64,000 bases of DNA from JAUYQR01 sp050632395 (GCF_050632395.1 NZ_CP192600.1:2480001-2544000); one strand, 5' to 3'; positions 23,935-32,365 are shown, numbered from the stretch's first letter. The notes: generated by a model not told the origin, from the letters alone. Program-made: numbers and translations.

Positions 23935-24171
23935 ATGCCGATGACTGCGCGCGATATCGAAGATCTGATCAGGGCCAGCTTTCCGCAGGCGAAGATCACC
24001 GTCGATGGCGATGATGGCCAGCATTTCGCGGCAGAGGTGATCGACGCCAGCTTCAAGGGCATGAACCGGGTGCAGCAACAGCGCGCGGTCTATGCGGCGC
24101 TGAAGGGCAAGATGGACGGCTCGCATGGCGAACTCCATGCGCTGGCCTTGACCACCAAGGCGCCGGAGTAA
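23935..24171 (+). CDS. BolA/IbaG family iron-sulfur metabolism protein
   Basis: The 78-residue protein belongs to the BolA family, small class II KH-like proteins that share a [2Fe-2S] cluster with monothiol glutaredoxins. The sequence MTARDIEDLIRASFPQAKIT, the middle HFAAEVIDASFKGMNRVQQQR and the end HGELHALALTTKAPE match the BolA2/IbaG type, including the conserved C-terminal His. The CGFS glutaredoxin gene lies one gene downstream, so the two products are expected to act together in iron-sulfur trafficking or iron sensing. Confidence 0.92.
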   Translation: MPMTARDIEDLIRASFPQAKITVDGDDGQHFAAEVIDASFKGMNRVQQQRAVYAALKGKMDGSHGELHALALTTKAPE

Positions 24172-24176
24172 GCAGG

Positions 24177-24419
24177 ATGGCAACCGGAGCGGGCCTTGGA
24201 AATCTGATACCGGTGGCGATGACGCTGGTGGGCGTGGTGTCGATGCTGCGCGCGCGGCGCAACCGCAAAACCGGCCGCGTCGAGCGGGACGACGATTTGG
24301 ACCGGCGGCGGGCATCCGCTGCGGAAATGGAACGGCGCATGGCCTCGTATCTGGCCGGGCGCGACATGGGTAAGGCGGACGCCGACCCGGAACCGAAGGC
24401 ACAGGAGAACGGACGATGA
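24177..24419 (+). CDS. Small membrane-anchored hypothetical protein between bolA and grxD
   Basis: The 80-residue product has one probable N-terminal membrane helix (LGNLIPVAMTLVGVVSML, about residues 7-24). A highly charged Arg/Glu/Asp-rich cytoplasmic part and a polar tail follow. It starts five bases after the bolA stop and overlaps the grxD start by four bases, so the three genes are one unit. I do not recognise a family. Its position suggests co-function with the BolA-glutaredoxin pair, for example as a membrane tether, but that is a guess. Confidence 0.7.
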   Translation: MATGAGLGNLIPVAMTLVGVVSMLRARRNRKTGRVERDDDLDRRRASAAEMERRMASYLAGRDMGKADADPEPKAQENGR

Positions 24420-24775
24420 GCGCGTCAGACCAGATCAAGCAGACCGTGGAAAAGAACGATGTCGTTCTGTTTATGAAGGGCACCAAGATGATGCCGCAAT
24501 GCGGGTTTTCTAGCCGTGTGGCGGGTGTGCTGAACTTCATGGGGATCGAGTATCAGGACGTGAACGTGCTGGCCGACCCGGAAATCCGGCAAGGGATCAA
24601 GGACTTCAGCGACTGGCCAACGATCCCGCAGCTGTATGTGAAGGGCGAGTTCGTGGGCGGCTGCGATATCGTGACCGAGATGACGCTGTCGGGTGAGCTG
24701 GACCAGCTTCTGGAAGCCAAGGGTGTGGCCTTTGACAAGGCGGCGGCGGAGAAGATCCGCGAAGCGAACGCCTGA
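24416..24775 (+). CDS. grxD: Monothiol glutaredoxin (Grx4 type, CGFS)
   Basis: The 119-residue protein carries the CGFS active site (Cys29) in KGTKMMPQCGFSSR, plus the glutathione-binding DWPTIPQLYVKGEFVGGCDI segment. CGFS glutaredoxins hold a glutathione-ligated [2Fe-2S] cluster and hand it to acceptors, often together with a BolA protein, which is encoded just upstream. Length and motifs are normal. The start overlaps the stop of the 80-residue membrane protein (ATGA). Confidence 0.95.
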   Translation: MSASDQIKQTVEKNDVVLFMKGTKMMPQCGFSSRVAGVLNFMGIEYQDVNVLADPEIRQGIKDFSDWPTIPQLYVKGEFVGGCDIVTEMTLSGELDQLLEAKGVAFDKAAAEKIREANA

Positions 24776-24777
24776 GA

Positions 24778-25101
24778 TTAGCCCTTGATGGCGCAGGTCA
24801 GCAGCGTGGCCTCGCCCTCGGGCGTTTTCCAGTAGAGGGTGGCGGTGTCGCCCTTGGTCCACCACACGTAGTTCGATCCGTCCGACGGCCAGCCGTAACG
24901 CGCGCCGGATGCGCTGGCTTCGCCCAGAAGGGTGATCTGGGTACTATCGACGTGCAGCACGACAAGGCCGCCATCGGCGCTGTTGATGTAGGTAGCCGGA
25001 ATTTCGACTTCACGGTCGCAGATGTAGCGCGCCGTGGTGAAATCCGGCGAGGCGTTGGCAGTGGCTGGCAGCAGCGCCAGCGCAACGGCAGCCAGCCTCA
25101 T
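24778..25101 (-). CDS. MliC-like lysozyme inhibitor family protein
   Basis: The 107-residue protein has a short Sec signal (MRLAAVALALLPATANA) without a lipobox, then a MliC/PliC-type domain. The marks are ARYICDREVEIPATYINSAD, the loop motif SASGARYGWPSDG, whose Ser and following residues reach into the lysozyme active site, and WWTKGDTATLYW. The family inhibits C-type lysozymes in the periplasm. It overlaps the zapA start by four bases on the reverse strand, although a functional link with division is not obvious. It converges on grxD with a two-base gap. Confidence 0.82.
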   Translation of the reverse strand: MRLAAVALALLPATANASPDFTTARYICDREVEIPATYINSADGGLVVLHVDSTQITLLGEASASGARYGWPSDGSNYVWWTKGDTATLYWKTPEGEATLLTCAIKG

Positions 25102-25463
25102 GCGCGGGCTTTTTCTTCGACGCGGGCGGCCATCGCTTCAGCGCGGGCCGCAATCTCGGCGAGGGTTTCCGATATCTGCGGCGGGATCACGGCCACGTCG
25201 CGGGTGGTGACGGGGCGAGCCTCAAGTTCGGCCACCTTGGCGCGGATACCGCGCAGCTCGTCTTCCAGCGCGGCGGTCTTGTCGGCCAGAAGAAGCCCCG
25301 CCATCAGCAGCATCTTGGCTTCGGGCAGGCGGCCCATCTGCGCGATCAGGGGCGCCGCTTCGGTGTCGAGCATCGCCGCGGCCGAGCGCAGGAAGTGTTC
25401 TTCGCCGGGCTGGCAGGAGACCTGAAATTGGCGTCCGCCAATGGTGACTTCTAGATCAGGCAT
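25098..25463 (-). CDS. zapA: Cell division protein ZapA
   Basis: ZapA cross-links FtsZ protofilaments at midcell. The 121-residue protein starts PDLEVTIGGRQFQVSCQPGE, the typical beta-strand N-terminal region, followed by a long helical coiled coil (AAAMLDTEAAPLIAQM onward). It continues about 20 residues beyond the usual length with an Ala/Glu/Arg-rich helical tail. Its start overlaps the end of the coiled-coil gene upstream by eight bases, so both are made together. Confidence 0.88.
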   Translation of the reverse strand: MPDLEVTIGGRQFQVSCQPGEEHFLRSAAAMLDTEAAPLIAQMGRLPEAKMLLMAGLLLADKTAALEDELRGIRAKVAELEARPVTTRDVAVIPPQISETLAEIAARAEAMAARVEEKARA

Positions 25464-25947
25464 TGCCAGCCTCCGCCAGATGCGGCTCGAGCGCCGCGAG
25501 GATTTCGTCCATTTCCGCCATCTCGGTCATCCGGGTGGCACGCAGGGCTTCAAGTTCGGCCAGCATGGCCTTGTTGATCAGGTGCGGCTCGGTGACGCCC
25601 GCGGCTTGCGCCTGACGCAGTTGCGCAAGCTGGTCGCGCAAACTGGCGGCGGTGCGGCGCATTCGCTGCAGTTCAAGCCCCTGAACATCAAGCTGCTGGG
25701 TCAGGCGTTCGATCTTTTCCTGCAGGCTGCCTTGGCTTTCGCGTTCCTTCATCACGCGGATGCGTTCCTGAAGTTGCGCGGTGAGGGTCTTTTCATCCTC
25801 AAGCTGCGCACGCAGGGCGAGGTCAGGCGCAGGTGGAGGTGCTGCCGGGGCCGGTGCCTTTGGCGCGCTGGCGATGCGGTCGACGCCTTTGCCGATCCGC
25901 TCCAACGCGGCGGTGATCCGTTTTTCGAGAGCCGTGATGTCCTGCAT
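25456..25947 (-). CDS. Coiled-coil protein encoded upstream of zapA
   Basis: The 163-residue protein is nearly all helix. An N-terminal amphipathic stretch (MQDITALEKRITAALERIGK) is followed by a Pro/Ala linker (about 30-45), a long Gln/Leu/Arg-rich coiled coil (about 50-125) and a C-terminal helix. No family is recognisable beyond this. The overlap with zapA and the coiled-coil character suggest a ZapB-like partner that enlarges the ZapA-FtsZ network, but this is inference from context. The ATG at 25947 is preferred over an ATG 63 bases upstream, which falls in the promoter gap with tkt. Confidence 0.75.
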   Translation of the reverse strand: MQDITALEKRITAALERIGKGVDRIASAPKAPAPAAPPPAPDLALRAQLEDEKTLTAQLQERIRVMKERESQGSLQEKIERLTQQLDVQGLELQRMRRTAASLRDQLAQLRQAQAAGVTEPHLINKAMLAELEALRATRMTEMAEMDEILAALEPHLAEAGNA

Positions 25948-26165
25948 TCCACACCCTTTACCGTCCGGTGGCCCACTGAAAGCGCCCGTCGCAGAGAGTG
26001 CGAATCGCACCCGCCCCGGTCAAGCATGATCTTAGCGTGAAACCCGGCGGATGCGACTGGCCTTTCTTCCCAATGCCTTGGGCGACGCGCTTGATATTGC
26101 CGGTTCGGGCCGATAGGAGCCATGTCGAACCCCTGCCCTGCCCCTTGCCACGAAGGAATTCGGCC

Positions 26166-28181
26166 TTGGATATCGCAACCCTCCGCACTGCAAACCCTGA
26201 CCACTGGATGCGCGCAACCGCGATCCGGGCGCTGACGCTGGACGCGGTGGCGGCGGCAAATTCCGGACATTCGGGGATGCCGATGGGCATGGCGGATGTG
26301 GCGACTGTGCTCTTTGCCAACCATCTGAAGTTCGACCCCAAGGCACCGCGCTGGCCGGACCGCGACCGGTTCATCCTGTCGGCGGGACATGGGTCGATGC
26401 TGATCTATTCGCTTTTGTACCTGACCGGCTACGAGGACATGACGCTGGACCAGATCAAGGGCTTCCGGCAGTGGGGCAAGATCACCGCGGGTCACCCGGA
26501 ATACGGCCATGTCGCGGGGGTGGAAACGACGACCGGGCCTTTGGGTCAGGGCATTGCAAACTCGGTCGGCTTTGCAATTGCCGAGGAAAACCTGCGCGCG
26601 CGCTTCGGGGCCAAGGTGCAGGACCATTACACCTATGTCATCGCGGGCGATGGTTGCCTGATGGAAGGCGTCAGCCACGAGGCGATCGGGCTTGCAGGCA
26701 AGTTGCAGCTTTCGAGGCTGATCGTGTTGTGGGACGACAACGGGATCACCATCGACGGCAAGGTGTCGCTGTCGGATGTGACCGACCAGAAGGCGCGGTT
26801 TGCGGCGGCTGGTTGGGACGTGTTTGCGTGCGACGGGCATGATCCGGCGGATATCGACCGGGCTTTGGTTGCGGCGAAGGCCAGCACCCGCCCGGCGATG
26901 ATCGCCTGCAAGACGCATATTGCCCTTGGCCACGCGGCGCAGGACACCTCGAAGGGCCACGGCGCGCTGACGGATGCGGGGCAGATGGCGGCGGCGAAGG
27001 CGGCTTATGGCTGGACTGCGGGCGCGTTCGAGGTGCCGGCGGATGTGAAACGCTGGTGGGAAAGCCTTGGGGCCAAGGGCGCCAAGGAGCGGGCCGACTG
27101 GGAGACGCGGCTGGCCGCCCTGCCAGCGGCGCGCAAGGCAGAGTTCGACAGGGTGTTTGCAGGAACCGCCGCGCCGAAGCTGGGCGCAGCCATTCGGGCG
27201 GTGAAGAAGCAGGCAGTGGCGGATATGCCGAAACTGGCGACGCGGGCGGCATCGGAAAAGGTGCTGGCGGCGGTGAACCCGGTGGCGATGGAAACCGTCG
27301 GCGGATCGGCAGACCTGACCGGATCGAACAACACCAAGACGGCCGATCTGGGTGTGTTCACGGCCGAGGACCGCAAGGGCCGCTACATCTATTTCGGCAT
27401 CCGCGAACATGGCATGGCGGCGGCGATGAACGGCATGGCGCTGCATGGTGGGGTGCGGCCTTACGGTGGCACCTTCATGTGCTTTACCGATTACGCCCGG
27501 CCTTCGATGCGGCTGTCGGCGCTGATGGGGGTGCCGGTCGTTTATGTGATGACGCATGACTCGATTGGTCTGGGCGAGGATGGGCCGACGCACCAACCCG
27601 TCGAACACCTTGCGATTTCGCGCGCCACGCCGAACACGTTGGTCATGCGGCCCGCCGATCTGGTGGAAACGGCGGAGGCGTGGGAGATCGCGCTGAGCGA
27701 GGAAAAGCGGCCGACGGTGCTGGCGCTGAGCCGCCAGAACCTGCCGGCGGTGCGCAAGGTGCACAGCAATGCGAACATGGTGGCCAAGGGTGGCTACGTG
27801 CTGGCCGAGGCGACGGGCAAGCGGCAGGTGATCCTGATGGCAACCGGGTCCGAGGTGGAAATCGCGCTGAAAGCCCGCGACGCACTCGAGGCCGAAGGAA
27901 TCGGCACGCGGGTCGTGTCGATGCCGTGCATGGAGCTGTTTGCGGCGCAGGACGAGGCGTGGCGCAAGCGCGTGCTGCCCGCAGGCCCGGTGCGAATCGC
28001 GGTTGAGGCGGGTGTCCGGCAAGGCTGGGACCGCTGGCTTCTGGGCGAGCGTGGCCGCGAGGCGAAGTCGGATTTCGTGGGGATGTCGACGTTCGGCGCT
28101 TCGGCCCCGATGGAGCGGCTTTACAAGGAGTTCGGCATCACTGCCGACGCCGTCGTGGCCAAGGCGAAGGCGCTGATCTGA
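26166..28181 (+). CDS. tkt: Transketolase
   Basis: Transketolase moves two-carbon ketol units in the pentose phosphate and Calvin cycles using thiamine diphosphate. The 671-residue enzyme shows ANSGHSGMPMG at the N terminus, the substrate loop SAGHGSMLIY, the TPP motif GDGCLMEGVSHEA ending in DDN, and DSIGLGEDGPTHQPVE in the pyrimidine domain. The start is taken as TTG at 26166, with AAGGA eight bases upstream, because relatives begin MDIATLR at this point; ATG at 26208 would trim 14 residues. The HPP-CBS gene follows after 16 bases. Confidence 0.95.
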   Translation: MDIATLRTANPDHWMRATAIRALTLDAVAAANSGHSGMPMGMADVATVLFANHLKFDPKAPRWPDRDRFILSAGHGSMLIYSLLYLTGYEDMTLDQIKGFRQWGKITAGHPEYGHVAGVETTTGPLGQGIANSVGFAIAEENLRARFGAKVQDHYTYVIAGDGCLMEGVSHEAIGLAGKLQLSRLIVLWDDNGITIDGKVSLSDVTDQKARFAAAGWDVFACDGHDPADIDRALVAAKASTRPAMIACKTHIALGHAAQDTSKGHGALTDAGQMAAAKAAYGWTAGAFEVPADVKRWWESLGAKGAKERADWETRLAALPAARKAEFDRVFAGTAAPKLGAAIRAVKKQAVADMPKLATRAASEKVLAAVNPVAMETVGGSADLTGSNNTKTADLGVFTAEDRKGRYIYFGIREHGMAAAMNGMALHGGVRPYGGTFMCFTDYARPSMRLSALMGVPVVYVMTHDSIGLGEDGPTHQPVEHLAISRATPNTLVMRPADLVETAEAWEIALSEEKRPTVLALSRQNLPAVRKVHSNANMVAKGGYVLAEATGKRQVILMATGSEVEIALKARDALEAEGIGTRVVSMPCMELFAAQDEAWRKRVLPAGPVRIAVEAGVRQGWDRWLLGERGREAKSDFVGMSTFGASAPMERLYKEFGITADAVVAKAKALI

Positions 28182-28197
28182 CCGAAAGGCGCGCGCG

Positions 28198-29313
28198 GTG
28201 CGCGGCTGGCTGAAGGGGTTTGGCCCCGCAATGGGGCGGGCGCAGCCGGTTGACCTGATGCGCGCAGGCGGCGGGGCGCTGGCCGGGCTGCTGGCTGCGG
28301 CGTTAGTTCTACATGTGGGTGACGGTGGGGCGGCGCTAATCGCCCCCTTCGGGGCCAGTTCGGTGCTGCTTTATGCCGTGCCGAACAGCCCCTTGGCGCA
28401 GCCCTGGTCGGCCATTGCGGGCAACACCCTGTCTGCGCTGGTCGCTGTGGTAGTGGCATCGGTGGTGCCGCAGGGGATGTGGCTGGCGCCGGTGGCGGTG
28501 GCGCTGGCGATTGCAGTGATGCTGGCCTTGCGCGCGCTGCATCCACCTGGGGGCGCGGTTGCGCTGTTGGTGGCGATGCAGCCTTCGGCCGGGATCGTGG
28601 CGACGGTAGCGATCGGCACGCTGGCGCTGGTGGGTGCGGCGATCCTGTGGAACCTGGCGGTGGGGCGGGTCTATCCGTTCCGTCAACCCTCGACGCCCGG
28701 CCCGCATGGCACTGCGGACCCTGCCCCGCAGGCGCGTGTCGGGCTGGACCCGGCGGCGCTGGCGACGATCCTTGAGGACTACCGACAGTCGGCCAACCTT
28801 GGGGTGGCCGACCTTGCGCGCCTGATCGGGGCGGCAGAAGAGGCGGCGGCGGCGCGGCACATGGAAGCCTTCACCTGCGCCGACATCATGTCACGCGATC
28901 TGGTGACAGTGGCACCGGAGGCCAGCTTGATCGACGTGGCGGGGCTGTTTCGCACGCATGAGTTCACCTCGATCCCAGTGGTGCGGGGGGATGGGGTGCT
29001 TGCGGGGGTGATCCTGCAGATCGACCTGATCCGCAAGGCGGGGGCCGAGGCCTTGCACCTACACCGCGGCTTCGCGCGGCTGGTGGGGCGCGGGCGGCAG
29101 CGGCTGACGGCGGCGGACATCATGCAGGTGGCGATGCCGCGTGCCACACCGACGACGCCGGTAGGCGCGCTGTTGCCGTTGATGGCTGATGGCGGGGCCG
29201 AGGCGGTGCCGGTGGTGGTTGACGGCCGGATCGTGGGGATCGTGACGCGAAGCGACCTCGTCTCGGCCCTGGCGCACCGGTTGGCCGAGACTGTCTATGC
29301 CCGGGGGACTTAG
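28198..29313 (+). CDS. HPP family membrane protein with C-terminal CBS pair
   Basis: The 371-residue protein has an N-terminal HPP membrane domain (about residues 20-165) with several helices and the family signature RALHPPGGAVALL. A linker and two CBS domains follow (about 225-365: CADIMSRDLVTVAPEASLID, then TAADIMQVAMPRATPTTPVG). HPP proteins have been linked to nitrite transport in cyanobacteria and plants; the CBS pair usually senses adenine nucleotides. The substrate here is unknown. It starts with GTG, 16 bases after tkt, and may share its transcript. Confidence 0.85.
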   Translation: MRGWLKGFGPAMGRAQPVDLMRAGGGALAGLLAAALVLHVGDGGAALIAPFGASSVLLYAVPNSPLAQPWSAIAGNTLSALVAVVVASVVPQGMWLAPVAVALAIAVMLALRALHPPGGAVALLVAMQPSAGIVATVAIGTLALVGAAILWNLAVGRVYPFRQPSTPGPHGTADPAPQARVGLDPAALATILEDYRQSANLGVADLARLIGAAEEAAAARHMEAFTCADIMSRDLVTVAPEASLIDVAGLFRTHEFTSIPVVRGDGVLAGVILQIDLIRKAGAEALHLHRGFARLVGRGRQRLTAADIMQVAMPRATPTTPVGALLPLMADGGAEAVPVVVDGRIVGIVTRSDLVSALAHRLAETVYARGT

Positions 29314-29870
29314 CCTTTAAGGTCGTCTTCGTCTTCGTCAACGGCGGCGTCTTCGTATTCGTCGCCCTCTTCCATCTCTCCCACGGCGTCGAGGTCGGTC
29401 GGGTCGGGCATGCCGTCGTCGTTCAGATCGTCGTTCAACGGGCCGTCATCTGCGGCAAGTGCGCTGGAGGTGATGTCGGCATCCGCGGTCGACGCGTCGG
29501 GCATGTCTCGTTCGGGCAGGTCATCATTGGGCAGGACGCCCCCTGTTTCGGAGGCATCGCCGTCCGATAGGCGGATCTCGCCGTCGTCGGTAAGGCTGGG
29601 CGGATCGTCGGGGTAGGGCTGTTCTTCGCCCTGATCGACGAGGGTTGGAAATTCACCGAGATTGCGCTGCAGCGAGGCTTCCTCGATCATCGGTCTGGCC
29701 GCCTCTTCGGGGCTGAACGTTGGAAGGTCCACCTCTTCAAGCGCGACAAGTTCGCGGGCGTCGTCGAGATAGCGATCCCGCCCGCCCGGCGGCCTTCCGG
29801 CGGCGTGCCACAGACGGTCGGCGCGGGCCCGCACACGGTCTTCCCAGGCATTGAATTCTTCGCGGTTCAT
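29310..29870 (-). CDS. Acidic DUF2934-like protein
   Basis: The 186-residue protein starts with a DUF2934-like helix (EDRVRARADRLWHAAGRPPG, about residues 9-28). The rest is low in hydrophobics and very rich in Asp, Glu, Ser and Thr, ending EDEDDLKG. It has no signal peptide and is predicted to be largely disordered. The function of the domain is unknown. Its stop overlaps the stop of the convergent HPP-CBS gene by four bases. Confidence 0.7.
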   Translation of the reverse strand: MNREEFNAWEDRVRARADRLWHAAGRPPGGRDRYLDDARELVALEEVDLPTFSPEEAARPMIEEASLQRNLGEFPTLVDQGEEQPYPDDPPSLTDDGEIRLSDGDASETGGVLPNDDLPERDMPDASTADADITSSALAADDGPLNDDLNDDGMPDPTDLDAVGEMEEGDEYEDAAVDEDEDDLKG

Positions 29871-29924
29871 GGCGGTCCCCTTGGCTGTCGGCGTTTCAAC
29901 GCGCCGCAGACAACCGCGGTTCCG

Positions 29925-30899
29925 TCAGTGTGCGGCGGACTTCTTGCCGGTTACCGTGGCGATAAGCGGACCGATGATGCGGGTTGCAACCGGGATCAGA
30001 AGGGTGCCGAGGATGAGGCCGAACACGCCGTCAAGCGCGGCGGTGACTACCCATTCAATAGCGCCCTTCGCGGTGCCAGCGGCGGTGGAGGCTAGTTCGG
30101 CGATGTGGTGGATCGTCTCGTAAGGCCAGGCCCAGAGATGCGTGACCTCAAGCCCGTGGATCACGATGTTGCCGCCGACCCACAGCATTGCCGCCGTGCC
30201 GACAGTTGACAGGAAGGCCATAAGTTTCGGCATCGCAAGCACGAGCCCCCGGCCAAGCGCCCTGCCCCCGCTGGTGCGCCCGGTGGCGGCAAGGTGAAGG
30301 CCGACATCATCCATCTTCACGATCAGCGCCACGGCGCCATAGACGACGACGGTGATGAAGATGCCGACCACGGCGAGGGTGATCGCCTGCATCCAGAAGT
30401 TCGGGCTTTCGATGGTAGCAAGCGCGATGGTCATGATTTCAGCCGACAGGATGAAATCGGTCTTGATCGCGCCGGCGACCTTTTCCTCTTCCAGATGGGC
30501 GGGATCGCGGGTGTCAAAATCCTGTTCCACCGCGTCGTCGCCATGCGGCGCAAGCGCGTGAAACACTTTTTCCGCCCCTTCGAAGCAAAGATAGGCCCCG
30601 CCAAGCATCAGGAGCGGCGTGATCACTGCCGGGGCGAAATGGTCAAGCGCAAGGAGACCGGGAAGGAGGAACACGAGTTTGTTCTTCATCGAGCCAAGCG
30701 CGATGCGCCAGATGATCGGCAGTTCGCGGTCGGCAGAGAAACCGTGCACGTATTTTGGCGTCACCGCCGCGTCGTCGATCACCACGCCGGCAGCCTTGGC
30801 CCCGGCCTTGGTGGCGGCGGCGGCGATGTCGTCCACCGAGGCGGCGGCAACCTTGGCGATTGCGGCCACATCGTCGAGAAGGGCGAGAAGTCCGCTCAT
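29925..30899 (-). CDS. DUF808 (YedI) family membrane protein
   Basis: The 324-residue protein matches DUF808. The N terminus SGLLALLDDVAAIAKVAAAS and KAAGVVIDDAAVTPKYVHG are diagnostic. Several membrane helices follow (for example LVFLLPGLLALDHFAPAVIT, then AITLAVVGIFITVVVYGAVA), with a conserved FEGAEKVFHAL segment between them. The family is a putative inner membrane transporter of unknown substrate. Length is typical. It is divergent from the small ORF and gap. Confidence 0.9.
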   Translation of the reverse strand: MSGLLALLDDVAAIAKVAAASVDDIAAAATKAGAKAAGVVIDDAAVTPKYVHGFSADRELPIIWRIALGSMKNKLVFLLPGLLALDHFAPAVITPLLMLGGAYLCFEGAEKVFHALAPHGDDAVEQDFDTRDPAHLEEEKVAGAIKTDFILSAEIMTIALATIESPNFWMQAITLAVVGIFITVVVYGAVALIVKMDDVGLHLAATGRTSGGRALGRGLVLAMPKLMAFLSTVGTAAMLWVGGNIVIHGLEVTHLWAWPYETIHHIAELASTAAGTAKGAIEWVVTAALDGVFGLILGTLLIPVATRIIGPLIATVTGKKSAAH

Positions 30900-31025
30900 G
30901 CTAGCCTCCGGGGTTGGGTCTCACTTAGCGCGGGATGGGGCGCGAGGCAAACCGGCGCTAGATCGGTCTTCACTCCGGCTTCAGATTTGCCGTATAGGAC
31001 TGGGGCCGGAATTCGGGACGCGACC

Positions 31026-31169
31026 TTGACAAACACCATCGCGCTTTATCTTGGGGCGGCCCTGACCCTGGCCATTGGAGCAGACATCCTGATCAATGAC
31101 GGGGTCGGCCTGATGTTCTTGGTGCGCAAGTTCCTTGATCTGGTCGAATGGGTGGTGTTTTGGCGCTGA
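31026..31169 (+). CDS. 47-residue membrane protein conserved upstream of gap
   Basis: The ORF encodes one membrane helix (IALYLGAALTLAIGADILI) and a conserved-looking end FLVRKFLDLVEWVVFWR. I recall very similar short proteins directly before gap in other Rhodobacteraceae, which supports it as real. It must start at TTG (31026), as the first in-frame ATG would leave too little; a GGGA sits upstream. It ends 89 bases before the gap start. The function is unknown. Automatic annotation may miss it because of its size and start codon. Confidence 0.75.
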   Translation: MTNTIALYLGAALTLAIGADILINDGVGLMFLVRKFLDLVEWVVFWR

Positions 31170-31209
31170 CCCCGTCAGAGTAAGGTTGTAATCGGCGGGC
31201 ATCTGGGGA

Positions 31210-31223
31210 TGTTACCGCTATCA
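31210..31223. promoter_or_regulatory. LacI-type operator candidate upstream of gap
   Basis: TGTTACCGCTATCA fits the general LacI-family operator TGNTANCGNTANCA with five of seven paired positions symmetric. It lies 36 bases upstream of the gap ATG. A related site, TGTTAGCGGTATCA, is found downstream of gap at 32366. Rhodobacter sphaeroides has a LacI-family regulator of central carbon metabolism (CceR) that controls genes of this pathway; assignment to it is inference. Confidence 0.5.
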
Positions 31224-31258
31224 GGCGACGCGAGTCGCATCCTGTTGGAGGAGTTTTC

Positions 31259-32260
31259 ATGACCGTCAAAGTCGCCATCAATGGCTTCGGCCGCATCGGC
31301 CGCAACGTGCTGCGCGCGATCGTCGAATCTGGCCGCACCGATATCGAGGTGGTGGCGATCAACGATCTTGGCCCGGTCGAGACGAATGCGCACCTGTTGC
31401 GCTACGATTCGGTGCATGGCCGGTTCCCCGCAACGGTGACGACCGGCGCCGACTGGATCGACGTGGGCCGCGGGCACATGCTGGTGACGGCGATGAAGAA
31501 CCCGGCGGACCTGCCGTGGGGCCATGTCGACATCGTGATGGAATGCACCGGCATCTTCACCTCGAAGGAAAAGTGCCAGGCGCATCTGGAGAACGGGTCG
31601 AAGCGGGTGTTGATCTCGGCCCCCGGTGACGGGGCGGACAAGACCATCGTCTACGGCGTGAACCATGACACGCTGACCTCGGCTGATATCGTGGTGTCGA
31701 ACGCATCTTGCACCACGAACTGCCTTGTCCCGGTGGCCAAGGTGCTAAACGAGGCAATCGGGATCGAAAAGGGGATGATGACCACCATCCACTCCTACAC
31801 CGGGGATCAGCCGACGCTGGATACGATGCACAAGGATCTGTACCGCGCCCGCGCGGCGGCGCTGAGCATGATACCGACCTCGACCGGGGCGGCGAAGGCC
31901 GTGGGGCTGGTCCTGCCGGAGTTGAACGGGAAGATGGACGGAATCTCGATCCGGGTGCCGACGCCGAACGTGTCGGTCGTGGACCTGAAGTTCATCGCCA
32001 AGCGCGCGACCACGGTCGAGGAAGTGAACGGGGCGATCAGGGCGGCAGCGGACGGTCGGCTGAAGGGCATTCTGGGCTACACCGAAGAGAAACTGGTGTC
32101 TTCCGACTTCAACCACGATCCGCATTCCAGCGTCTTCCACATGGATCAGACCAAGGTGATGGACGGCACCTTCGTGTCGATCCTGTCGTGGTATGACAAC
32201 GAATGGGGCTTTTCCAACCGCATGGCCGATACCGCCGTGGCGATGGGCAAGCTGATCTGA
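31259..32260 (+). CDS. gap: Glyceraldehyde-3-phosphate dehydrogenase, type I
   Basis: GAPDH oxidises glyceraldehyde 3-phosphate to 1,3-bisphosphoglycerate in glycolysis, or the reverse in gluconeogenesis. The 333-residue protein has the NAD-binding INGFGRIGRNV start and the catalytic Cys151 in SNASCTTNC. STGAAKAVGLVLPELNGK and SWYDNEWGFSNRM near the end are also typical. A GGAGGAG ribosome site precedes the ATG. It is followed by a clear terminator and preceded by a LacI-type palindrome, so it seems to be a single regulated unit. Confidence 0.97.
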   Translation: MTVKVAINGFGRIGRNVLRAIVESGRTDIEVVAINDLGPVETNAHLLRYDSVHGRFPATVTTGADWIDVGRGHMLVTAMKNPADLPWGHVDIVMECTGIFTSKEKCQAHLENGSKRVLISAPGDGADKTIVYGVNHDTLTSADIVVSNASCTTNCLVPVAKVLNEAIGIEKGMMTTIHSYTGDQPTLDTMHKDLYRARAAALSMIPTSTGAAKAVGLVLPELNGKMDGISIRVPTPNVSVVDLKFIAKRATTVEEVNGAIRAAADGRLKGILGYTEEKLVSSDFNHDPHSSVFHMDQTKVMDGTFVSILSWYDNEWGFSNRMADTAVAMGKLI

Positions 32261-32286
32261 ACGCAAGATAGGCTTTCGGACTTAAA

Positions 32287-32317
32287 GGGGGCAGCCGCTG
32301 GGCTGCCCCTTCGTTTT
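32287..32317 (+). terminator. Terminator of gap
   Basis: GGGGCAGCC (32288-32296) pairs with GGCTGCCCC (32301-32309) around a four-base loop, and TTCGTTTTT follows. It lies 27 bases after the gap stop. Confidence 0.88.
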
Positions 32318-32365
32318 TGCACAAGCTATGCGTCATATGCATAGCCGCACCGCAGCATCGGGCGT

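Noticed and set aside
25752..28022. A 756-codon reverse frame opposite tkt
   Set aside because: Transketolase on the forward strand is unambiguous and the reverse translation is an Arg/His-rich artefact.
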